This document shows, piece by piece, positions 29,431 through 43,800 of a stretch of 64,000 nucleotides of DNA (position 1 is the first letter of the stretch; every line of letters starts with the position of its first letter). The position numbers and the translations under genes were made by a program. A model generated the notes under the pieces. That model did no database searches and was not told the origin of the DNA. It saw nothing but the letters and a program-made list of their open reading frames with translations. This DNA comes from Symsagittifera roscoffensis (lineage: Eukaryota; Xenacoelomorpha; Acoela; Convolutidae), in contig NC_087063.1 of the NCBI RefSeq assembly GCF_963678635.1, positions 63,967,290 to 64,031,289 on the forward strand. Reading direction: 5' to 3'.

Positions 29431-31200
29431 CTTCCGATTTATGTAAATTGTCCTCAAGGTTTGGTTTTTGCTTTTTTTTAGTTAAAAGATCGACATCAAG
29501 GCCATTTTGCTATATGTGATTTTTTGTTGGTATTCTGTTTTCTTGTTCGGAATTTTCTGATTGCATGATTTCAATTAGTGAACTATTCTTGAAAGCTTTA
29601 AAACTAATTGTGATGAATATGAGCCAATCCTTCTTTGATTCCAATGAAAACTGTTTTTCTCCGATTTTGATTAAATTATTTTTTTTATGTTTCGCTCAAC
29701 TAATGATATTCTTGAATGTTTTGTTTGAAAAGAGTTTTATTGGAACTAAATATTTAGAGGACTATATACTAAACAATGTTTTTTGTTTTCTATAAGAACG
29801 CTTCGTTTTTTCGATTTTGTGCGACATTAATTCCATTGTTAGTTTTTCCAATTTATCTCTCTGGATGCTGTTTTCCGTCTGGTTTTTGTTTCTTCCATTT
29901 TGTTTGCGGTTGCATCATTTCTCTATTGAACACATTTGAAACCTTGATTCATTGTATTACTGGTTTTTTTCTAAAGCCCGTAGTACAAAGTTTTTAGTGA
30001 TGATTTTTCAGCCAATCCTTCTTTGATTCTAATGAAAATAGGTTTTATCTGAGCTTGATCAATTTACTTTTTTGTAATTATTTGCTGCATGTTTATTTTT
30101 AAAAATTGGAAAAATCTTCTGATGAATTAAGAGCTAATCCACTGAACAACGATTTCTAATCTGTCTGAAGGAAATGACTTCCGATTTATGTAATTTATCC
30201 GATTTATCTATCTGGATGCTGTTTTCCGTCTGGATTTTGTTTCTTGCATTTTGTTTGCGGTTGCACGATTTCTCTATTGAACACATCTTAAAACTTGATT
30301 AATTGTATTACTGGTTTTTTTGAAGCTTGTAGTAAAGAGTTTTTCGTGATGATTTTTCAGCCAATCCTTCTGTGATTCTAATGAAAATAGAATTTAACGT
30401 TGAAAAACGTCTGATGAAATAAGAGCCAATCCACTGAACAACGATTTCTAATCTGTCTGACGAAAATGAATTTCGATTTTTGTAAATTGCCCTCAAGGTT
30501 AGGTTTTGGCTTTTTTGTTAAAAGTTCGACATCAAGGCCATTTTCCTATGTATGATTTTCTGTTGGTATTCTGTTCTCTTGTTCGGAATTTTCTGATTGC
30601 ATGAATTTATTTTGTGAACTTTTCTTGAAAGCTTCAAAACTAATTGTGATGAATATAAGCCAATCCTTCTTTGATTCCAATGAAAACTGTTTGCATCCGA
30701 GTTTGATTAAATTATTTTTTATTTTTCGCTGAACTAATGATACTCTTGAATGTTTTGTTTGAAAAGAGAATCATTGGAACTTATGATTTAGAGGACTATA
30801 TACTAAACTATGTTTTTCCTTCTCTATAAGAACGCTTCGTTTTTTTTTCGATTTTGTGCGACCTTATTTCCATCTTTCTTTTTTCTAATTCATCTCTCTG
30901 GATGCTGTTTTACGTCTGGATTTTGTTACTTGCACTTTGTTTGCGGTGGCACGATTTCTCTATTGAACACATCTTAAACCTTGATTAATTGAATTACTGG
31001 TTTTTTTTCTGATGCTTGTAGTAAAGAGTTTTAAGTGATGATTTTTCAGCCAATCCTTTTTTGATTCTAATGAAAATAGAGTTTCTCTGAGCTTGATCAA
31101 TTTCCTCTTTTGTAATTAGTTGCTGCACGCTTATTTTCAAAAAATTGAAAAACGTCTCTGATGAAATAAGAGCCTATCCACTGAACAATGATTTCTAATC
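29431..31200 (+). repeat. Third, diverged copy of part of the 2,582-bp block
   Basis: From ~29,431 the sequence switches to the 21.3-kb type at offset 8,143. The 76- and 73-codon ORFs (29,565 and 29,776) and the short-monomer join (near 30,187) recur with a few substitutions. The 1.49-kb dimers therefore sit between copies 2 and 3 of the 2,582-bp block. It rejoins P-type sequence around 31,200. Confidence 0.8.
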
Positions 31201-34200
31201 TGTCTGAAAAAAATGACTTCGGATTCATGTAAATTGCCCTCAATGTTAGGTTTTGGCTTTTTTTTGTTAAAAGTTCGACATCAAGGCCATTTTCCTATGT
31301 ATGATTTTTTGTTGGTATTCTGTTCTCTTGTTCGGAATTTTCTGATTGCATGATTTTAGTTAGTGAACTATTCTTGAAAGCAGCTTCAAAAAATAATTCT
31401 GATGAACTTAAGCCAATCCTTCTTTGATTCCAATGAAAACTGTTTGCCTCCGAGTTTGATTAAATTATTTTTTTTTCGCTGAACTAATGATACTTTTGAA
31501 TGTTTTGTTTGAAAAGAGTATCATTGGAACATATTATTTAGAGGACTATATACTAAACTATGTTTTTCCTTCTTTATAAGAACGCTTCGTTTTTTTTCGG
31601 TTTTGTGCGACTTTAATTCCATCTTTTTTTTTTTAAATTCATCTCTCTGGATTTTGTTTTAAGTCTGGATTTTGTTTCTCGCACTTTGTTTGCGGTTGCA
31701 CGATTTATCTATTGAACACATCTTAAACCTTGATTCATTGAATTACTGGTTTTTTTCTGAAGCTTGTAGTAAAGCGTTTTAAGTGATGATTTTTCAGCCA
31801 ATCCTTCTTTGATTCTGATGAAAATTGAGTTTCTCTGAGCTTGATCTATTTCCTCTTTTGTAATTAGTTGCTGGACGCTTATTTTCAAAAAATTGAAAAA
31901 CGTCTCTGATGAAATAAGAGCCTATCCACTGAACAATGATTTCTAATTTGTCTAAAAAAAATGACTTTCGATTCGCATAAATTGCCCTCAAGGTTAGGTT
32001 TTGGCTTTTTTTTGTTGAAAGTTCGACATCAAGGCCATTTTCCTATGTGTGATTTTTGTTATTATTCTGTTCTCTTGTTCGGAATTTTCTGATTGCATGA
32101 GTTTAAATAGTGAACTATTCTTGAAAGCTTTAAAATAAATTGTGATGAATTTAAGCCAATTCTTCTTTGATTCCAATGAAAACTGTCTGCCTCCGAGTTT
32201 GTTTAAAATATTTTTTTTTGTGTTTCGCTGAACTAATGATACTCTTGAATGTTTTGTTTCAAAAGAGGATCATTGGAACTAAAGATTTAGAGGACTATAT
32301 ACTAAACTATGTTTTTCCTTCTCTAAGAACGCTTCTTTTTTTTCGATTTTGTGCGACCTTAATTCCATTTTTCTTTTTTCTAATTCATCTCTCTGGATGC
32401 TGTTTTCCGTCTGGATTTTGTTTCGTGCATTTTGTTTGCGGTTGCACGATTTCTCTATTGAACACATCGTAAATCTTGATTCATTGAATTGCTGGTTTTT
32501 TTCTGAAGCTTGTAGTAAAGCGTTTTAAGTGATGATTTTTCAGCCAATCCTTCTTTGATTCTGATGAAAATTGAGTTTCTCTGAGCTTGATCAATTTACT
32601 TTTTTGTAATTATTTGCTGCACGCTTATTTTCAAAAATTTGAAAAACGTCTCTGATGAAATAAGAGCCAATCCGCTGAACAATGACTTCTAATCTGTCTG
32701 AAAAAAATGACTTTTGATTCATATAAATTGCCCTCAAGGTTAGGTTTTGGCTGTTTTTGTTAAAAGTTCGACATCAAGGGCATTTTCCTATGTGTGATTT
32801 TTTGTTGTTATTCTGTTCTCTTGTTCGGAATTTTCTGATTCCATGAGATTAAATAGTGAACTATTCTTGAAAGCTTTAAAATTAATTGTGATGAATATAA
32901 GCCAAATCTTCTTTGATTCCAATGAAAACTGTTTGCCTCCGAGTTTGATTTAATTATTTTTTTGTTTCGCTGAACTAATGATACTCTTGAATGTTTTGTT
33001 TCAAAAGAGTATCTTTGGAACTAATGTTATAGAGGACTTTGTAATAAACAATGTTTTTTGTTTTCTATAAGAACACTTCGTTTTTTCGATTTTGTGCGAC
33101 CCTAATTTCATTGTTCGTTTTTCCAATTTGTCTCTGTATGCTGTTTTCCGTCTGGTTTTTGTTTCTTGCACTTTGTTTGCGGTTGCACGATTTCTCTATT
33201 GGATACATCTTAAACCTTGATTCATTGTGTTTCTGGTTTTTTTTTCTGAAGCTTGTAATAAAAAGTTTTTAGCGATGATTTTTCAGCCAATCCTTCTTTG
33301 ATTCTAATGAAAATAGATTTTATCTGAGCTTGATCAATTTACTTTTTTATAATTATTTGCTGCACGTTTATTTTCAAAAAATTGAAAAACGTCTCTGATG
33401 AAATAAGAGCCAATCCACTGAACAATGATTTCTAATCTGTCTAAAAAAAATGACTTTCGATTCATATTAATTGCCCTCAACGTTAGGTTTTGGCTTTTTT
33501 TTGTTAAAAGTTCGACATCAAGGCCATTTTGCTATGTGATTTTTTGTTGGTATTCTGTTTTCTTGTTCGGAAATTTCTGATTGCATGATTTCAATTAGTG
33601 AACTATTCTTGAAAGCTTTAAATTTAATTGTGATGAATATGAGCCAATCCTTCTTTGATTCCAATGAAAACTGTTTTTCTCCGATTTTGATTAAATTATT
33701 TTTTTTTATGTTTCGCTCAACTAATGATACTCTTGATTGCTTTGTTTGAAAAGAGTATCATTAGAACTAATGATCCAGAGGACTATATACTAAACATTGT
33801 TTTTTGTTTTCTATAAGAACGCTTCGTTTTTTTTTTCGATTTTGTGCGACCTTCATTCCATTGTTCGTTTTTCCAATTTATCTCTCTGTGTGCTGTTTTC
33901 CGTCTGGTTTTTGTTTCTTGCACTTTGTTTGCGGTTGCACGATTTCTCTATTGGATACATCTTAAACCTTGATTCATTGTGTTTCTGGTTTTTTTCTGAA
34001 GCTTCTAATAAAAAGTTTTTAGCGATGATTTTTCAGCCAATCCTTCTTTGATTCTAATGAAAATAGAGATTATCTGAGCTTGATCAATTTACTTTTTTGT
34101 AATTATTTGCTGCAAGTTTTTTTTTTAAATGGAAAACCTTTTCTGATGAAATAAGAACTAATCCACTGAACATTGCTTTCTAGTCTATCTGAAGAAAATG

Positions 34201-34390
34201 ACTTCCGATTTATGTAAATTGCCCTCAAGGTTTCGTTTTCACTTTTTTTTGTTAAAATTCGACATCAAGGCCATTTTCCTATGTGATTTTTTTGTTGGTA
34301 TTCTGTTTTCTTTTTCGGAATTTTCTGATTGCATGATTTTAATTAGTGAAATATTCTTAAAAGCTTTAAAATTAATTGTGATGATTATAT
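31201..34390 (+). repeat. Satellite block without clear higher-order period
   Basis: Monomers with A sites at 31,795, 32,541, 33,284 and 34,034 (spacing 743-750 bp), moderately diverged from one another. Subtype markers shift from the P/Q kind to 'CTATTGGATACATCTTAAAC' (33,200 and 33,950). Confidence 0.8.
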
Positions 34391-37300
34391 GCCAATCCTT
34401 CTTTGATTCCATTGAAAACTGTTTTCCTCCGAGTTTGATTGAATGGTTTTTAATGTTTAGCTGAACTAATGATACTCTTGAATGCTTTGTTTGAAAAGAG
34501 TATTATTGGAACTAATGATTTCGAGGACTATATACTAAACATTGTTTTTCGTTTTCTATAAGAACGCTTAGTTGTTTTTTTGGTTTTGAGTGACTTTAAT
34601 TCCCTTGTTCGTTTTTCCAACTCATCTCTCTGGATGCTGTTTTCCGTCTGGATATTGTTTCTTGTATTTTGTTTGCGGTTGCACGATTTCTCTATTAAAC
34701 ATATCTTAAACCTTGATTCATTGAATTACTGTTTTTTTCTGAAGCTTGTAAAAAAAAGTTTTTAGTGATGATTTTTCAGCCAATCCTTCTTTGATACTAA
34801 TGAAAATAGATTTTATCTGAGCTTGATCAATTTACTTTTTTATAATTTTTTGCTGCACGTTTATTTTCAAAAAATTGAAAAACGTTTCTGATGAAATAAG
34901 AGCCAATCCACTGAACAATGATTTCTAATCTATCTGAAGAAAATGAATTCCGATCTATGAAAATTGTCCTCAAGGTTAGGTTTTGGCTTTTGTGATTAAA
35001 ATAAGCCAATCCATCTTTGATTCCATTGAAAACTGTTTTCATCCGAATTTGATTAAATTATTATTTTTTGTTTCGCTGAACTAATGATACTCTTGAATGT
35101 TTTATTTGAAAACACTTTTATTGGAACTAATGATTTAGAGGACTATATGATAAACAATGTTTTCTGTAAGAACGCTTAGTTTTTTTGATTTTGTGCGACC
35201 TTAATTCCATTGTTCATTTTCCCCCTTATCTCTCTTGATGCTGTTTTACGTCTGGATTTCGTTTCATGCATTGTGTTTACGGTGGTACAATTTCTCGATT
35301 GAACACATCTTAAACCTTGATTCATTGAATTACTGGGTTTTTTTTCTGAAGCTTGTAGTAAAGAGTTTTAAGTGATGATTTTTCAGCCAATCCTTCTTTG
35401 ATTCTAATGAAATTAGAGTTTATCTGAGCTTGATCAATTTACTCTTTTATAATTACTTGCTGCACTTTTATTTTCAAAAAATTGAAAAACCTCTGATGAA
35501 ATAAGAGCCAATCCACTGAACATTGATTTCAAATCTGTCTGAAAAAAATTACTTTCGATTTATGTAAATTGCCCTCAAGGTTAGGTTTTGGCTTTTTTTT
35601 GTTAAAAGTTCGACATCAAGGCCATTTTCCTATGTGTGATTTTTGTTATTATTCTGTTCTCTTGTTCGGAATTTTCTGATTGCATGAGTTTAAATAGTGA
35701 ACTATTCTTGAAAGCTTGAAAAGTAATTGTGATGAATATAAGTCAATCCTTCTTTGATTCCAATGAAAACTTTGCCTCCGAGTTTGATTAATTTTTTTTT
35801 ATTTTTCGCTCAACTAATGATACTCTTGATTGCTTTGTTTGAAAAGAGTATCATTAGAACTAATGATCCAGAGGACTATATACTAAACATTGTTTTTTGT
35901 TTTCTATAAGAACGCTTCGCTTTTTTTTCGATTTTGTGCGACCTTCATTCCATTGTTCGTTTTTCCAATTTATCTCTCTGTGTGCTGTTTTCCGTCTGGT
36001 TTTTGTTTCTTGCACTTTGTTTGCGGTTGCACGATTTCTCTATTGGATACATCTTAAACCTTGATTCATTGTATTACTGGTTTCTTTCTGAAGCTAGTAG
36101 TGAAGAGTTAGTGATGATGATTTGTCAGCCAATCCTTCTTTGATTCCATTGAAAACTGTTTTCCTCCGAGTTTGATTGAATGGTTTTTAATGTTTAGCTG
36201 AACTAATGATACTCTTGAATGCTTTGTTTGAAAAGAGTATTATTGGAACTAATGATTTCGAGGACTATATACTAAACATTGTTTTTCGTTTTCTATAAGA
36301 ACGCTTAGTTGTTTTTTTGGTTTTGAGTGACTTTAATTCCCTTGTTCGTTTTTCCAACTCATCTCTCTGGATGCTGTTTTCCGTCTGGATATTGTTTCTT
36401 GTATTTTGTTTGCGGTTGCACGATTTCTCTATTAAACATATCTTAAACCTTGATTCATTGAATTACTGTTTTTTTCTGAAGCTTGTAAAAAAAAGTTTTT
36501 AGTGATGATTTTTCAGCCAATCCTTCTTTGATACTAATGAAAATAGATTTTATCTGAGCTTGATCAATTTACTTTTTTATAATTTTTTGCTGCACGTTTA
36601 TTTTCAAAAAATTGAAAAACGTTTCTGATGAAATAAGAGCCAATCCACTGAACAATGATTTCTAATCTATCTGAAGAAAATGAATTCCGATCTATGAAAA
36701 TTGTCCTCAAGGTTAGGTTTTGGCTTTTGTGATTAAAATAAGCCAATCCATCTTTGATTCCATTGAAAACTGTTTTCATCCGAATTTGATTAAATTATTA
36801 TTTTTTGTTTCGCTGAACTAATGATACTCTTGAATGTTTTATTTGAAAACACTTTTATTGGAACTAATGATTTAGAGGACTATATGATAAACAATGTTTT
36901 CTGTAAGAACGCTTAGTTTTTTTGATTTTGTGCGACCTTAATTCCATTGTTCATTTTCCCCCTTATCTCTCTTGATGCTGTTTTACGTCTGGATTTCGTT
37001 TCATGCATTGTGTTTACGGTGGTACAATTTCTCGATTGAACACATCTTAAACCTTGATTCATTGAATTACTGGTTTTTTTTCTGAAGCTTGTAGTAAAGA
37101 GTTTTAAGTGATGATTTTTCAGCCAATCCTTCTTTGATTCTAATGAAATTAGAGTTTATCTGAGCTTGATCAATTTACTCTTTTGTAATTACTTGCTGCA
37201 CTTTTATTTTCAAAAAATTGAAAAACCTCTGATGAAATAAGAGCCAATCCACTGAACATTGATTTCAAATCTGTCTGAAAAAAATGACTTTCGATTTATG

Positions 37301-37860
37301 TAAATTGCCCTCAAGGTTAGGTTTTGGCTTTTTTTTGTTAAAAGTTCGACATCAAGGCCATTTTCCTATGTGTGATTTTTGTTATTATTCTGTTCTCTTG
37401 TTCGGAATTTTCTGATTGCATGAGTTTAAATAGTGAACTATTCTTGAAAGCTTGAAAAGTAATTGTGATGAATATAAGTCAATCCTTCTTTGATTCCAAT
37501 GAAAACTTTGCCTCCGAGTTTGATTAATTTTTTTTTATTTTTCGCTGAACTAATGATACTCTTGAATGTTTTGTTTGAAAAGAGTATCATTGGAACTTAT
37601 GACTTAGAGGACTATATATTAAACTATCTTTTCCTTCTCTATAAGAACGATTCTTTTTTTCGATTTTGTGCGACCTTAATTCCATCTTTCTTTTTTCTAA
37701 TTCATCCCTCTGGATGCTGTTTAACGTCTGGATTTTGTTTCATGCACTGTGTTTGCGGTTGCACGATTTCTTTATCGAACACATCTTAAACCTTGATTCA
37801 TTGAATTACTGGTTTTTTCTGAAGCTTGTAGGAAAGAGTTTTAAGTGATGATTTTTCAGC
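34391..37860 (+). repeat. Higher-order repeat, 1,737-bp period, two copies
   Basis: 34,391-35,812 equals 36,128-37,549 at offset 1,737 with only a few differences. The remaining ~315 bp (35,813-36,127) instead match 33,721-34,035 at offset ~2,092. The junction at 36,126 fuses site A to the sequence after site B (CAGCCAATCCTTC followed by GATTCCATTGAAAACTG), so exchange took place inside the shared motif. Confidence 0.88.
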
Positions 37861-40800
37861 CAATCCTTCTTTGATTCTAATGAAAATAGTTTATTTGAGC
37901 TTGATCAATTTACTTTTTTTTGTAATTACTTGCTGCACGTTTATTTTCAAAAAATTGAAAACGGTCTCTGATGAAATAAGAGCCAATCCACTGAACAATG
38001 ATTTCTAATCTGTCTGAAAAAAATGACTATCGATTTATGTAAATTGCCCCCAAGCTTAGGATTTGGCTTTTTTTGTTAAAAGTTCGAAATCAAGGCCATT
38101 TTCCTGTGTGATTTTTTTGTTAATATTCTGTTCTCTTCGGAATTTTCTGATTGCACGATTTTAAATAGTGAACTATTCTTGAAAGCTTTAAATTTAATTG
38201 TTGAATATAAGCCAATTCTTCTTTGATTCCAATGAAAACTGTTTGCCTCCGAGTTTGATCAAATTATTTTTTATGTTTCGCTGAACTAATGATACTCTTG
38301 AATGTTTTGTTTCAAAAGAGTATCATTGGAACTAATGATTCAGAGGACTATATACTAAACTATGTTTTTCCTTCTCTATAAAAACGCTTCGTTTTTTTTT
38401 CGGTTTTGTGCGACCTTAATTCCATTTTTTTTTCTAATTCATCTCTCTGGATGCTGTTTTCCGTCTGGATTTTGTTTCGTGCATTTTGTTTGCGGTTGCA
38501 CGATTTCTCTATTGAACACATCTTAAACCTTGATTCATTGATTTACTGGTTTTTTCTGAAGCTTGTGGTAAAGAGTTTTATGTGATAATTTTTCAGCCAA
38601 TCCTTCTTTGATTCTAATGAAAATAGATTTTATCTGAGCTTGATCAATTTACTTTTTTGTAATTACTTGCTGCGCGTTTATTATTAAAAAATTGAAAACG
38701 GTCTCTGATGAAATAAGAGCCAATCCACTGAACAATGATTTCTAATCTGTCTGAAAAAAATGACTTTCGATTTATGTAAATTGCCCTCCAGCTTAGGATT
38801 TGGCTTTTTTTGTTAAAAGTTCGAAATCAAGGCCATTTTCTTCTGTGTGATTTTTTTTTGTTGGTTTTTTGTTTTCTTGTGCGGAATTTTCTGCTGATTG
38901 CATGATTTCAAAAAGTGAACTATTTTTGAAAGCTTCGAAATTAATTTTGATGAATAAAGCCAATTCTTCTTTGATTCCAATAAAAACTGTTTGCCTCCGA
39001 GTTTGATTAAATTATTTTTTATGTTTCGCTGAACTAATGATACTCTTGAATGTTTTGTTTGAAAAGAGTATCATTGAAACTAATGATTTAGGGGAATATA
39101 TACTAAACTATGTTTTTCCTTCTCTATAAGAACGCTTCGTTTTTTCGATTTTGTCTGAACTCAATTCCATTTTTTTTTCTAGTTCATCTCTCTGGATGCT
39201 GTCTTCCGTCTGGATTTTGTTTCTTGCATTTTGTTTGCGGTTGCACGATTTCTCTATTGAACACACTCTAAACCTTGATCCATTGTGTTACTGGTTTTTT
39301 TTCTGAAGCTTGTAATAAAAAGTTTTTAGTGATGATTTTTCAGCCATTCTTTTTTTTTATTCTAATGAAAATAGATTTTATCTGAGCTTGATCAATTTAC
39401 TTTTTTATAATTATTTGCTGCGTGTTTTTTTTCAAAAATTGAAAAACGTTTCTGATGAAATAAGAGCCAATCCACTGAACAATGATTCCTAATCTATCTG
39501 AAGAAAACGATTATTGTAAATTGCCCTCAAGGTTTGATTTTCGCTTTTTTTTGTTCCAAGTTCGACATCAAGCCCATTTTCGTATGTGTGATTTTTTTGG
39601 ATATTCTGTTTTCTTGTTTGGATTCTTCCTGGTGCATGGTTTTAATGAGTGAACTCTTCTTGTAAGATTGAAAAGCAAATGTGATTAAAATAAGCCAATC
39701 CATCTTTGATTCCAATGAAAACTGTTTTCATCCGAGTTTGATTAAATTATTATTTTTTGTTTCGCTGAACTAATGATACTCATGAATGTTTTATTCGAAA
39801 ACACTATTATTGGAACTAATGATTTAGAGGACTATATGATAAACAATGTTTTCTGTAAGAACGCTTCGTTTTTTTTTGATTTTGTACGACCTTAATTCCA
39901 ATGTTCATTTTCCCCCTTATCTCTCTTGATGCTGTTTTACGCCTGGTTTTTGTTTCATGCATTGTGTTTACGGTGGTACAATTTCTCGATTGAACACATC
40001 TTAAACCTTGATTCATTGAATTACTGGTTTTTTTCTGAAGCTTGTAGTAAAGAGTTTTTCGTGATGATTTTTCAGCCAATCCTTCTTTGATTCTAATGAA
40101 AATAGAAATTATCTGAGCTTGATCAATTTACTCTTTTGTAATTACTTGCTGCAATTTTATTTTCAAAAAATTGAAAAACCTCTGATGAAGTAAGAGCCAA
40201 TCCACTGAACATTGATTTCTAATCTGTCTGAAAAAAAATGACTTTCGATTCATGTAAATTGTCCTCAAGGTTAGGTTTTGGCTTTTTTTGTTAATAGTTC
40301 GACATCAAGGCCATTTTCCAATGTGTGATTTTTTGTTGGTCTTCTGTTCTCTTGTTTGGAATTTTCTGATTGCATGATTTTAATTAGTGAACTATTCTTG
40401 AAAGCTTTAAAATTATTTTTGATGAATATCAGCCAATTCTTCTTTGATTCCGATGAAAACTGTTTACCTCCGAGTTTGATTAAATTATTTTTTATGTTTC
40501 GCTGAGCTAATGATACTCTTGAATGTTTTATTCGAAAACACTATTATTGGAACTAATGATTTAGAGGACTATATGATAAACAATGTTTTCTGTAAGAACG
40601 CTTCGTTTTTTTTGATTTTGTGCGACCTTAATTCCAATGTTCATTTTCCCCCTTATCTCTCTTGATGCTGTTTTACGCCTGGTTTTTGTTTCATGCATTG
40701 TGTTTACGGTGGTACAATTTCTCGATTGAACACATCTTAAACCTTGATTCATTGAATTACTGGTTTTTTTTCTGAAGCTTGTAGTAAAGAGTTTTTCGTG

Positions 40801-43800
40801 ATGATTTTTCAGCCAATCCTTCTTTGATTCTAATGAAAATAGAAATTATCTGAGCTTGATCAATTTACTCTTTTGTAATTACTTGCTGCACTTTTATTTT
40901 CAAAAAATTGAAAAACCTCTGATGAAGTAAGAGCCAATCCACTGAACATTGATTTCTAATCTGTCTGAAAAAAAATGACTTTCGATTCATGTAAATTGTC
41001 CTCAAGGTTAGGTTTTGGCTTTTTTTGTTAATAATTCGACATCAAGGCCATTTTCCAATGTGTGATTTGTTGTTGGTCTTCTGTTCTCTTGTTCGGAGTT
41101 TTCTGATTGCACGATTTTAAATAGTGAACTATTCTTGAAAGCTTTAAATTTAATTGTTGAATATAAGCCAATTCTTCTTTGATTCCAATGAAAACTGTTT
41201 GCCTCCGAGTTTGATCAAATTATTTTTTATGTTTCGCTGAACTAATGATACTCTTGAATGTTTTGTTTGAAAAGAGTATCATTGAAACTAATGATTTAGG
41301 GGATTATATACAAAACTATGTTTTTCCTTCTCTATAAGAACGCTCCATTTTTTAGATTCTGTGCGAACTCAATTCCATTTTTTTCTTATTCATCTCTCTG
41401 GATGATGTTTTCCGTCTGCATTTTGTTTCTTGTATTTTGTTTGCGGTTGCACGATTTCTTTATTGAACACATCTTGAACCTTGATTCATTGAATTACTGG
41501 TTTTTTTTGAAGCTTGTAGTAAAGAGTTTTTAGTGATGATGATTTGTCAGCCAATCCTTCTTTGATTCTACTGAAAATAAATTACATCTGAGCTCGATCA
41601 GTTTTGTTTTTTTTTGTAATTATTTGCTGCAAAAAATTGAAAAACGTTTTCTGATGAAATAAGAGCCAATCCACTGAAGATTGATTTCAAATCTGTCTGA
41701 AAAAAATGACTTTCGATTTATGTAAATTGCCCTCAAGGTTAGGTTTTGGCTTTTTTTTTGTTAAAAGTTCGACATCAAGGCCATTTTCCTATGTGTGATT
41801 TTTGTTATTATTCTGTTCTCTTGTTCGGAATTTTCTGATTGCATGAGTTTAAATAGTGAACTATTCTTGAAAGCTTGAAAAGTAATTGTGATGAATATAA
41901 GTCAATCCTTCTTTGATTCCAATGAAAACTTTGCCTCCGAGTTTGATTAATTTTTTTTTATTTTTCGCTGAACTAATGATACTCTTGAATGTTTTGTTTG
42001 AAAAGAGTATCATTGGAACTTATGACTTAGAGGACTATATATTAAACTATCTTTTCCTTCTCTATAAGAACGATTCTTTTTTTTCGATTTTGTGCGACCT
42101 TAATTCCATCTTTCTTTTTTCTAATTCATCTCTCTGGATGCTGTTTAACGTCTGGATTTTGTTTCATGCACTTTGTTTGCGGTTGCACGATTTCTTTATC
42201 GAACACATCTTAAACCTTGATTCATTGAATTACTGGTTTTTTCTGAAGCTTGTAGGAAAGAGTTTTAAGTGATGATTTTTCAGCCAATCCTTCTTTGATT
42301 CTAATGAAAATAGTTTATTTGAGCTTGATCAATTTACTTTTTTTTGTAATTACTTGCTGCACGTTTATTTTCAAAAAATTGAAAACGGTCTCTGATGAAA
42401 TAAGAGCCAATCCACTGAACAATGATTTCTAATCTGTCTGAAAAAAATGACTTTCGATTTATGTAAATTGCCCCCAAGCTTAGGATTTGGCTTTTTTTGT
42501 TAAAAGTTCGAAATCAAGGCCATTTTCCTGTGTGATTTTTTTGTTAATATTCTGTTCTCTTCGGAATTTTCTGATTGCACGATTTTAAATAGTTAACTAT
42601 TCTTGAAAGCTTTAAATTTAATTGTTGAATATGAGCCAATTCTTCTTTGATTCCAATGAAAACTGTTTGCCTCCGAGTTTGATCAAATTATTTTTTATGT
42701 TTCGCTGAACTAATGATACTCTTGAATGTTTTGTTTCAAAAGAGTATCATTGGAACTAATGATTCAGAGGACTATATACTAAACTATGTTTTTCCTTCTC
42801 TATAAAAACGCTTCGTTTTTTTTTCGGTTTTGTGCGACCTTAATTCCATTTTTTTTTTCTAATTCATCTCTCTGGATGCTGTTTTCCGTCTGGATTTTGT
42901 TTCGTGCATTTTGTTTGCGGTTGCACGATTTCTCTATTGAACAAATCTTAAACCTTGATTCATTGATTTACTGGTTTTTTCTGAAGCTTGTGGTAAAGAG
43001 TTTTTTGTGATAATTTTTCAGCCAATCCTTCTTTGATTCTAATGAAAATAGATTTTATCTGAGCTTGATCAATTTACTTTTTTGTAATTACTTGCTGCGC
43101 GTTTATTATTAAAAAATTGAAATCGGTCTCTGATGAAATAAGAGCCAATCCACTGAACAATGATTTCTAATCTGTCTGAAAAAAATGACTTTCGATTTAT
43201 GTAAATTGCCCTCCAGCTTAGGATTTGGCTTTTTTTGTTAAAAGTTCGAAATCAAGGCCATTTTCTTCTGTGTGATTTTTTTTGTTGGTTTTTTGTTTTC
43301 TTGTGCGGAATTTTCTGCTGATTGCATGATTTCAAAAAGTGAACTAATTTTGAAAGCTTCGAAATTAATTTTGATGAATAAAGCCAATTCTTCTTTGATT
43401 CCAATAAAAACTGTTTGCCTCCGAGTTTGATTAAATTATTTTTTATGTTTCGCTGAACTAATGATACTCTTGAATGTTTTGTTTGAAAAGAGTATCATTG
43501 AAACTAATGATTTAGGGGAATATATACTAAACTATGTTTTTCCTTCTCTATAAGAACGCTTCGTTTTTTCGATTTTGTCTGAACTCAATTCCATTTTTTT
43601 TTCTTCTAGTTCATCTCTCTGGATGCTGTCTTCCGTCTGGATTTTGTTTCTTGCATTTTGTTTGCGGTTGCACGATTTCTCTATTGAACACACTCTAAAC
43701 CTTGATCCATTGTGTTACTGGTTTTTTTTCTGAAGCTTGTAATAAAAAGTTTTTAGTGATGATTTTTCAGCCATTCTTTTTTTTATTCTAATGAAAATAG

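Noticed and set aside
39816-40079. Lys/Arg/Asn-rich ORFs of 60-90 codons on the minus strand of the satellite (also 40,561, 44,242, 46,910 and 50,903)
   Set aside because: Antisense shadows of the same T-rich repeat. They change length between otherwise identical copies and have no homology that I recognise.
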